Part shown: positions 33,813-43,710 of the stretch, piece after piece
How the letters are laid out: each line of letters starts with the position of its first letter
Numbering within the stretch: position 1 is the first letter of the stretch
From: Nereocystis luetkeana
Lineage: Eukaryota > Sar > Phaeophyceae > Laminariales > Laminariaceae
NCBI GenBank assembly: GCA_031213475.1
Contig: JARUPZ010000012.1
Location: forward strand, 5,900,949-5,964,948
Length of the DNA stretch: 64,000 nucleotides
Direction of reading: 5' to 3'
The notes under the pieces: generated by a model
The model's database searches: none
Seen by the model: only the letters and a program-made list of their open reading frames with translations
Told to the model about the DNA's origin: nothing
Position numbers and translations under genes: made by a program

Positions 33813-34134
33813 TACTCGTACCACAAACTGCTGCCGCCACCTGGAGGGTGCTTTGTGCTTTGGTCTGTTTGTTATTTTCCCTTTAAAGTTTGTTATTTTC
33901 ACCTTGGTTCTTTGTTTTACTCTGTTTACAAGTAGTGGTGTTTTTGTTATTTATACCAGGTATATTTTTTTCCAGCCGTTCTTTTTCAGGTGTTGGCCAC
34001 CTCGCCTGCGGGGGGGGGGGCACGACAGATTGTTTCTTCTATTTTTTCTTTCGTTTTTTTTTTGTTCTCTTTCGATTTGTCTTCTTTGTTTTTGTTTTCT
34101 CTTTGATTGTTCCCTTTTGTTTCTCTAGTTTATA

Positions 34135-34375
34135 GAATGTGTATGTGGTGCCTGTCGTATCTACGTATTAATATTAACAGTATGAGGGCATGGTATAGCA
34201 TTGCCCACTGCTGTGCTTACTGCATACCAGGTACCAGTACGTGGCAACGTAGTGTCTCTGTGGCGTAGCTTTGTGACCACAGAACTAGTATCTCTCGAGG
34301 ATTGAAGAATCAGCACGGACACTGGTTGTGCTGGATGTCGACGGGTAGAAAGAGCGGTTTAATGTGAAGAACACA
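34135..34375 (-). repeat. CGTCGACATCCAGCACAACC-family repeat copy
   Basis: Minus-strand copy: CATTAAACCGCTCTTTC, CCCGTCGACATCCAGCACAA, CGTGCTGATTCTTCAATCC and GGTCACAAAGCTACGCC. Part of it separates the LINE-derived tract from the SINE-like module here but not at 22.3 kb. Confidence 0.8.
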
Positions 34376-34493
34376 CACACATATTCATGGTACGAGTATG
34401 CATTCGTTGTTTACTCTGGTTACACTGCTTCATAAAGCAGTATCTCTGTGGCGTAGTTTTGTGACCACATAATGCTAACTTGTCGCCCCGGTA

Positions 34494-34820
34494 GTTCAAG
34501 TGGTTAACCTCGAATTCTACTTGTGTTTGAGTCCTGGGTTCGTGCCCCAGGTGGGTCGGACATTTGACTTTATTTGCAAAAATAAAAAAAGGATTCAATT
34601 GTTGAGAGCGCCTTGCAGCGTGGGTAGGCACAATTCGATGCGAGTCGACAAGGAGGGAAGAAAAGGCTGAAATCTTCTCGCGATAAAAATTAAGGCACGT
34701 ACCGTAGCGGGAAGGGGGTAGAAGAGCCTGCTATGTGACCCCGGATCTGAGTTACGAGTTGGAAGGAGAGAGAGAAGAAGATGTGCGAAGATAATAAATG
34801 GGATGAGCAAAAAAAAAAAA
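34494..34820 (+). mobile_element. tRNA-derived SINE-like module, complete copy
   Basis: Head CGCCCCGGTAGTTCAAGTGG, then GAGTCCTGGGTTCGTGCCCC (B box with one change), GGATTCAATTGTTGAGAGCG, family body, and 12 A at the end. The tRNA-like part does not fold with a convincing acceptor stem, so it is not called a tRNA gene. Confidence 0.8.
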
Positions 34821-35194
34821 TGTAACTTGTAACCCTCTACCTGGTAGGATTGAAGAATCGGCACGGGCACTTCTGTGGTTGAGTGCTGGATGCCGGCGGG
34901 TAGAACACACGTTTAAGCAGAGTAAGAATACCGATGCCGACGGGTAGAACACACATTTAAACAGAGTAAGAATACCGTTCGCTACATACGCAGTAGTTGT
35001 GATATAGAATATGCAGAAGCATTGGACCATAGAATGGTCATGGGATAGCCGTCGTATCAAAGCCCTGTAACACCCGCAGAGTATTCCCGGGGCCCTGGAG
35101 CTTCCCTTGCAGTACAACAATAATAGTTAGGATAGTCGACAGGAGAAGAGTAGGCAAGCGCCAGAGGAAAGTTCCTGGAATAAGTGTCATTATG

Positions 35195-35545
35195 TAATAA
35201 GGATTACCCTGGGCTGGTGATCGATCGATCTTTTACCCCTATAGCTTACCGGGTAGTAGGTAACACACTCACCTTTGACGTCGTCCAGGTCACGGGTTCG
35301 AACCTCACTTCGAACGTTTCTTTTACAGAAACGCTTGCGCGTGCACACCTAAAAACACACATCTCCCTGGTTCCCCAGGTAATGAAACGAAGCGGGTAGG
35401 TCAGCGTACGGACGTATGCATACGGTCCCGACGCCCCAAAGATCCCGCCGTTTAGAGGGGGGGAGAGTGTTATAAGGATTACCCTGGGCTGGGTAATCGA
35501 TCGATCTTTTGCCCCTATATATAGCTCAGTGGGTGACACCTTCAC
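35195..35545 (+). repeat. Second tRNA-like repeat, two direct copies
   Basis: AAGGATTACCCTGGGCTGG and ATCGATCGATCTTTT occur at about 35200 and again at about 35475. The first continues into AGCTTACCGGGTAGTAGG and GGTCACGGGTTCGAACCTC (B box). The second has a textbook A box, TAGCTCAGTGGGTGAC, but lacks the B-box half. Probably a tRNA-derived retroposon, distinct from the other SINE-like family. Confidence 0.65.
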
Positions 35546-35689
35546 AATTAATTACCCGCCAAACGGGTTATAAAGTAGTCAGCAGCCACAACTTGGTTAG
35601 TGGTGGGAACGGGGATACTCTGTTATGTTACAGTTGAGAGGACATACTCGCGGCCATGTTATTAATAGTTCAGTTTGCGCATTGGTTTT

Positions 35690-35838
35690 ATCTTGTGTGC
35701 GCTTTCTTCGTCTCGTGAATTTTTAGGCAGCCGAATTTCATTTTTTTGTGGTTATTCGGATCTTCCTAGGGCTCCAGCACCTTTGTGTGACCACGGACTC
35801 CTTCGCCAGAGAGTTAATGTGAGAACAACAACAACAAA
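35690..35838 (+). repeat. (CAA)n-tailed element, second subfamily
   Basis: GCGCATTGGTTTTATCTTGT, AGGCAGCCGAATTTC, GGGCTCCAGCACCTTTGTG, GACCACGGACTCC, then AGAACAACAACAAC. Inverted match to 20662-20860. Confidence 0.8.
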
Positions 35839-36122
35839 AGAGAGAGAGTAGAGTGGGCTTGATGCCTTGAATCAAGCCCCCATCGCATCACCCTCAAGAG
35901 CTCCCTTTCTTCTCTCATCATGAAAAGGACTATACCCTGTAATATACCTGGTATCAAGTAAGTCTCCTCAATAAGAGAAGCTGCCTTCCAAGCCAGTGCA
36001 GATAGTTCCTGCCTCCCATTCCGTTAAAACTACAGTACTCGGGTTCTACAACACAGTACCAGTATGTATCAAGCAGTAAGGGCCGCTCAGAACGTACCAA
36101 GAAAACGAGGCTCAAGGAAACA

Positions 36123-36211
36123 TCACGATTCGTGACCTTTTGGCATGACAAAGGATCACGATCCGTGACATTTCAGTTTAATCTCTAGCTGAAAAACGTC
36201 ACGTTTCGTGA
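36123..36211. repeat. Three palindromic TCACGNNNCGTGA words
   Basis: TCACGATTCGTGA at 36123, TCACGATCCGTGA at 36156 and TCACGTTTCGTGA at 36199. Each is an almost perfect dyad; spacing is 33 and 43 bases. Confidence 0.7.
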
Positions 36212-37433
36212 TATTTTCAGATTGTAAAATTCCAATATTTTAATTCCAATGGTTTTGCGGGTGGAGCCAACTCTCGCGAGCGGGGCACGGCCAGGCCGGG
36301 CCGACCGAGCCTTGCCCGGTTTGTGATATACTCGAATCACGGGCGGAGGCCTGGCCCAGCCTGCGAGATTCCAACCTCACCGACCGTCTGCCCGGCCTGG
36401 CCTGTGACATTCTCAGATCTCATTCGGTTTTGTCTTCGAGCTGTGGCTCCTCCTTCTAAAAAATTCGAGGCCACAACGTGCTCGTTAGCCCGTGCCCGGC
36501 GGTGTCTCTGGATACCCGCCTGTTGCCCACAAGCGGAGTACGAAGCAGAGTCTACCATGATCCTTTACCCGCCTTCGGAAGACCGTCGGTGCGCGTGTGT
36601 TGCGTAGTGCCTTGATCAGGCGTACTTCGAGACACAGCAAAAAAGTCACCAATCGTGCTTTTGTTTTTTTGAGGAAAGCTAAAAAAAATGGCCTCATATG
36701 AATGGTGATTTTTTTTGTTCGTTAGGAACAGCCCTAACAACAACTCGTATTACTCCACGACAAAATCCCGTGAAGGGAAACAACGACCCCGCCACAGGAG
36801 CAGATTCCTTCCAGCATGTACTCTATAAGCAAGGCGCGAATCGGACACCGATGACTCGAGTGCGCGCGCACGGGGCGGCGGCGGGATTTCGTCTCGGATT
36901 TCTCTAAGCGCAGCACGAGCTTGCCCGTATTGTGCTGCAAGCAACGACAGCAAACAAAAATAGGCTAAGACTGCGTGCGATAAAGGCGTGGTCACTTTGA
37001 GGTCCTGTTTTTCAGCGGCTCAGAGCCCCTCGGCCGAGTTAAATCCCTTCAAAATTGTCGGGCTTTATCATATGCACCGCAATGGGATCGTTTGTCGTGC
37101 TGCGCCAACAAACTATTTCCAAGTCCAATTCTGAAGAAGGTACAGAGCCGCTCGCTCGAGTGCCCTAGACGCGAAGGTCTAGAAAATGGGGGTGGCCCTC
37201 CACCGTAGAAATCGTACAGTAGTCAATATATCAAACAAAACAACGCGTCAGGGAGGCGTGGACGCTTCAGGCGGGTGCTCCCTCCCGTGCGAGAGGGGCC
37301 GAACACTAACTCGGCAAGCGATAAAAAAAATATACAGTATCACGTGTCGGTTTTAAGTATTATTATTCGCGAAGACATCAGCACATCCCCTTATCTATTT
37401 CTCTATGCACGCTCCACTTCGGACAGCCTCAAC

Positions 37434-37460
37434 AACAACAACAACAACAACAACAACAAC
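37434..37460. repeat. (CAA)n microsatellite
   Basis: About nine CAA units with no recognisable (CAA)-element body upstream. Confidence 0.8.
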
Positions 37461-39431
37461 GAAACATACCGACAGGATTAGTCGATTCTGTCTCTGCGCC
37501 ACACGGGCCGAGCTCAGGCTGCGCGGTCTTCAGGCGGAGGCAGCAGCGGTGTGTGCTGCCCCCATTGCAGACACCGGCGACGTTGGCCTCGAAAAGACAA
37601 GCCCTAGCCGTACGAGTTACTAGCGACCCCTTGAAGACTTTCAAGGTACACGCACCCCTATCGGGTACGAGCACCCCTTCAAAGCGCACGCACGCCACAG
37701 CTTAAAGCCGCCGGCCTCGACACGACAAGCCCTGCAAGCCACCGGGACACGCGCCCCGCTACGCGGCTTTCAAGGTTTACACGCACCCTTGTCAGGCACG
37801 TGCACCCCTGAAAATACATACTGTAGGCGTACATAAAGGTTTATATCGCAACACGCACCCCGTTCAGGGTAGGAGCTACCGTGCGGCACCGCCGCTGCCA
37901 GGCACGGGCCTTCCGACGCCCATAGCTTTTGTCACAGGCTTGGCTAGCTGCCCGTCGCAGCCCGACAATGGACGACGTCGGTGGGAACGTGTGTAACGCA
38001 GTGCATGTACTGCTGCTGACGATGAGGCCAACCTCACAAATAGAGCGTGCGCCTATACAGCTCGACAGCGGTAGCGCGAGCTTCCGCGCGCTCCGCGTAT
38101 CTGCTAAGCCGCTTGGCTCAGCGCAACACCCAACCATCGACCTTTCACACTGAACCCATTTTCTTTTTCCTATCAAGAGTACATGAGAACTAAAAACCTC
38201 GTCGCTCTGTAAAATGTTTCACAAATTAAAAAGTTCATGCACACGATCACAAGCAAAGGTCACCCGCCAAGCGGCGCCTTTCGGCACGAGAGGAAAGGAT
38301 CCAAACGCCAGAAGTCCGAAAAACAAAAGTTACAAAAAAGGCGACACCAATAAACACAACAACAAAAACGGTTTCGTCCGCAACCCCGAAGCTCGCGCGC
38401 GTATCACCTTCCGTTGTTAAGGATCACCCCTATACCTCCTGCATCGATTGAGGAACGAACCACCCCGAAAAAAACATTCGCTCTACCCACCCACTTACCC
38501 ACCCGCCTTTATGCGATGCCCTAGTGCTGTATTGCGCTACAACTACACTGTTAATAGAAGGGCTGAACTCCTCTTGGGAGAAACAAAACCGGTCAAAAAC
38601 AATTTCACGACTACAGCATCAATCACGCCCACGTAAGCGACCCGGACTTCAGAGGTAGGGGAGGACCACCCCTAGCTACCACATCGCGAAGGGATCTCCG
38701 ACATGCGCGCAGCATGCTCTTATCGTACTGTTACACGCTGCAACTCTAGAAACTTGGTAAGACTTTTTCAAACTTTGATGTGGTTGCCATTCCTAGGTCC
38801 CAATTTGTATGCACTGTACGTACAACCAAAACCTGTGCCACAAGGGGGTGCGGGGTGCATTCTCGTTTCCGAACCCCTCGAAGTGAGCGAATCCACCCTC
38901 GAGCAAGCTTGCTCCGGTAGGCCTCGTAAAATCGCCGAGGGACGCGGCACTCTGGCGCTCTTAACTCGAAACTCCACCGGACGCAGATGGTCATATCGCG
39001 TCGCCTTCGGCGTGGCACTCCGGGCAAGGCGAGTTCGCAGTACTCTCCCATCACTCTTGATCCAGGAGCCCTCGACACGGGGATGCTGGTGAATCATCCC
39101 CGGTCTCGTACGCCTTCCTCAATAACGACGTACGTGCCTTCATCGTCTTTCCGATAGCGGGGACTGCTCGCGGGAAGGCAACAGATTGCGGTGGCGGCGG
39201 CGGTGGTTGCGACAAGAGATGCTTTCAAGATGTGGGCTGCCGGTACAGCCCCCCCCCCTCTCATCCCGTCCTGCCGGACAGGAATGCCTCATTTACTCGG
39301 AATAAACTAACCTTCGTAAATATAGCACGAGCCCGGAACCTATCACAACGACGATTACACGCGCTTATTGACGCGTAACGACGACAAGGATGGCCGACGC
39401 AAAAAATACGTGGGAACGGACTCATGACTTT

Positions 39432-42400
39432 CTAACACAGGAGATTATCGACGAATCTCACACGGTGCATCGGCGCTGGCGTTTCCAACGACCTGTCCGT
39501 CCGTCTGTTTGTCCGTCTGCCTGCCTGTCTGTTCCTGTATCTGTCGGTCTGTCTGTTTATGTGTCCGTCGGTCTTCCGTATGTCTGTCTGTCTGCCTGTT
39601 TGTCCGCCAGTCTGTCTGCCTACTTGTCTGTCTGTATGTTTGTTTGTCTGTCTAACTGTCTGTTTGCTTGCCTATTTACCGCACACAAAGCAATATCGAA
39701 ATCGCCCACACATTGCGGGTAGGCGCTCACCGAAAAACAGACCCATGAACGCCCCCATCGCCCCCACCAACAGAACGGAGGCGTCGCCGTCCTTGCTATT
39801 GTTTACGATAGGATTCACGCAGAGGGTTAGCACCAGCTGAGCCAGAACTGAGACGCAGCAAACAAAAAAAAGAGGACGAAAAAAGGAGAGAGGTCAAATG
39901 GGGGTGGGCGTGGGGATGGGCGGAGGCGTTGTGCAGTCAGACATGACAGACAATTCTTCTACAGGATTTGCACCATTTCATGCAGGCGTCTTTAGATTAC
40001 ATGGAGCTTTCATGAACGGCCAGCCAAAGGAACGCCTCCATACTAACCAAATACTTTTTAACAAGAAGTAGGCGCAGACAAGGATATATATATATCGCCG
40101 GAAGAGAGAGGGAGGAGGGGGGGGAGCTCCGACCCGGCGCGCATCGCCTACCTATACTCAAACCCCGTCTGGCCAGCGCCTCCACCCCGTCCGTGACAAC
40201 CTAAACGACGTCATGATATGGGTGCGGAAGCAGCGGCAGCGGCCGGGGCTTATTTTTCTCACCAATCCAGACGTTGAGTTTTCCCAAGAGCTGTCCATGT
40301 TTATCCCGAGAGCTGAACATGCCCACGATCATGTAAGGGAGGCTTTCTATCAAGGCAAGCGGGATTCCGAGGGCAGCCAAAATCACCAACGAGAGAGCCC
40401 GCCTGCGGCCGGGTCAAGGGGGATAAGCGGGCGAAAAGCGTCAGTGATATGAGGTGGGGACGGTGGGGGCGGGAGCAGGCGAAATAGGGGGGAGAAATAC
40501 ACTGTTCTGCCAGCCTTGTTGCCGAAAGGACGCTAACTGGACCTTCGTTCCAAGTGTAGAGTAGGAAGGCAGCCGAGCGTACGCACATCTCAGAACGGCG
40601 GTCATTGCCGAGGGAGCAGTAGTTGGGTGGCGGGGCAAAACAAGAGCACGCCGCAAGACGACAGAGACAGGGGCCGATAATAAAAAAAAATATCACGTCG
40701 CTTCGCGCTTGGTGCGAGCAATGTCTGCCCGGTCGGTGAAAACCCGACGTGCTCCGTTCCGGCATTGTAGGGAAGCGAGGGTCTATGGTCATACGACTAC
40801 GACCATGCATGATATCGAGTACACTCCCCCCTCCCCCCCCCCCCCCTATAAATTATATATATATATATAGGTTGGGTTGGCGTCGGTTGTCAACGAAACT
40901 GTATGACATGCTGCTCACTACGTACGTGAGCTAGACAACCAGGGTACCGTTCTCTTCTTCTGGCGGTTGGTCACAGCTGGCGATCGAGTTAATATCATTT
41001 GCGCGGGGTGGAGAACCTTTCCTCCGCGCAAGAGGGATGAAAGTACAACGTAGTCTTTATGATATGGCACCCACGAGGCAGTTTACCCCCACTGCTGTCT
41101 CTGGAAGTGGCCACACCAGAAAACAAATCATGTTTTTATTGACGCTGTCATCCACATCCAAGTCCGCCTCACAAGCGGTTCTCAGTACCAGGTAGGATGC
41201 AGCTCACCCTTCATGCGACTCGCCGAACACCTCACGGTGATTCGCGCTTGGTGCAAGCAATGTCTGCCTGGTCGGTAAAAATCCGACGTGTTCCGTCCCG
41301 ACATTGTGGGAATGCGGGGGTCTAGGGTCATACGACTACGGCCATGCATGACATAAGTACAACCCCCCTCCCACCAGGAGCAGCAGCTGTCCCCTCAGTG
41401 TCAAAAGGGATGTGCGGTCAATGGTCATATTGTTAAGGCAAGCCACAAATGACCACCGCCCCGCCCCCCCCCCACCGTGTCCCTCCTACTGGTTTCCGGT
41501 TAGTTTACGCAGGGAGCGAGCCGCAGACAGGCGCAAAAACTCCACCCCGTCACCCAACTGCAAGGGAAGAGCGGTGCGGTTCTCCTCAGATTCTCGGCGA
41601 GACGGGTGCTTACATGCGCGTACGGCAGCGACCGTACTAGACCGCGTGGTGCCGTGCTTCTGGGGGGCGGGGGGCGGAGGGGGTGTACTCGTGTCACGAA
41701 TGCCGTAGCCGTACGACAATAGAGCGGGGGCGCTTACCCGGCCGCGCCCGGTCGGAGAAACGCTGCGCAGAGGAGACACGCCGATTGAGAAGCGGCCGCA
41801 GTCAAGAAGGCGCCCTTGAGCCCGACCGCGCGCACCAGGCGGGTGACCGGGCCGCAGCCCATAGCCGTCACAATGACCGCCTGTACGGTACAGCACAGCA
41901 CAGCACAGCACAGCACAGCACAGCACAGCACAGCACAGCACAGCACAGCACAGCACAGCACAGCACAGCACAATACAGCGCAGCACAGCACAGCACAACC
42001 GTAAGTCAGTCGCCGAAGGACGGGGCAACGTTGATGGGCGCAACGGCGTCGAGATAATCTGGGGGTGACCGAGGGGAAACATGAGTCGGTGGAAGCTGGT
42101 TGGTGGCGTGGTCATGGCGGTTGTGGCGGCGGTGGTGGCTGTGGTGGTGGTGGTTTTGGTGGTGGTGGTGGCGGTGGTTGTGTTGGTTGCGGCTGGATGT
42201 TGATTTGTGGCGGTTGTTTTGGTGGTGTGGTTTTCATTTGATCGGCCGACACCGTGTGGTCTTTGGTGTTTCTTTCGTTTCGTTTTCCTTTCTCTAGAGA
42301 GACGAGACATCTCGATGAAACTTGTCCGTAATGAACCCGTGCCGTTTGCTGGCGTAAGCAGGACAGCCCCCGCCCCCGCCCCTCCCCCAACCTCTCCGCA

Positions 42401-43672
42401 CTCCCACTCTCTCGACCTACCGCGACGATCACCGGTCCATCACGGCGCAATGCGATAACATGAAAATCCCGGGGTGACCAACGAAAGGCGACAAAAAAAA
42501 CGACGCATTCGACACAAGAAGAAACCCGAAAGTTTGCACACGCACGTCCCGCATGCACGCGTGCATGCCTCCCCCAACCTCTCGAGTTTTTAGCCTGGCG
42601 AAACAAAACAGTCCAAACGAGTCACATTATTCCGGTATACATATTTACGGTGTCGAGACAAAATGCCGTCGTACCAGGTATCCATTTGTTAGTTTGTTTC
42701 GTTTCTGTTTTCGTTTTTTTGTGTATCCCCACCAGAATTTTTTTGGGGGGTGTTGTATTTCGGGCGAATCGGCGACAAAAACGTAAACCTTCTGCTTAGT
42801 TGTCTTTTACATCGGCAGAGGTTAACACGCTTGTTTACAAAAAAAAACAAAAAAAACACTGTAGTACCACACGACAGAAAATCGCGGAAGAAGGAGAGGA
42901 GGAAGAAGAAGTCAAGGATGCTCACCTGCACGGCGAGCCCCACGGACGCCCACGACACCCCGTCGGCGTACGCCTTTCGCGCGGTGGCGACGGGTGCAAC
43001 GTGCGCGCGGAAAAGTTACGTTAGCGTGCAGGGGTTGGGGGGGGGGGGGGGGGGGGGGTGTACTCGATAGGAGAGATGTACTCGAGCTCATGCATGGCCG
43101 TAGTCGTTGGGGCGGGGGGGGGGGGGGGGGGAGACGAAGATCAAGCGGGGTATGCCTTGGCCATTTAATATTGGATGCAACTGTTTCGATCTATGAGGGC
43201 GCGCTACGGGCACAAGAGGGGGGGGGGGAGCGCGCACCGGACTCCAAGCATTGTGGAAGTTGCCACACCCATAGCCCATGGTATGAAAGCGAATATAGAC
43301 CCATGATCGAAAAAGGCGGAAAGGGGGGGGGTAGGGGATGGTGGCTCTAATCGCCAACGAGCATCACAGTTTTTTAAGCCCGCGATGAAGATGACCGTCG
43401 GCAAATTGCATCGCCTGTGCTACCCGACTTGCAGATGGCGCTACCCAGCTTCGTGTGCGTCGCGCACGGACACGCCAGTGGTTCGCCGGTCGCATCAACA
43501 CGTACTTCAGTTCGGTGATTCAGCAATGCCGCACAGAACCAGCAACAACATCAGTAGCAGTGTACTTCGAAGTATACCAAGTGCCAGTGCCAGCAGCAGC
43601 GCCAGGCATCAGTAGCAAGAGCAGCAGCAGCAGCAGTAGCAGCAACAGCAAAACCGTCAGTCACAGCAACCG

Positions 43673-43710
<38 letters not shown>

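Larger units (their letters stand above)
17808..39431. other. Transposon-rich intergenic island, no host gene recognised
   Basis: Between the amidotransferase start and the transporter end lie 21.6 kb of LINE fragments, SINE-like modules, MITEs, (CAA)n elements and simple repeats, listed separately. Open frames at 16264-16743, 30515-31515, 36323-36607, 37929-38153 and 38703-39092 have no recognised motif. Bases 36212-39400 hold few identified repeats and no gene I can support; Gly/Ala-poor short frames on both strands suggest ordinary non-coding DNA. Confidence 0.55.

Noticed and set aside
41816..42057. Repeat protein of QHSTA units on the plus strand
   Set aside because: Translation of the (ACAGC)n microsatellite in a transporter intron.
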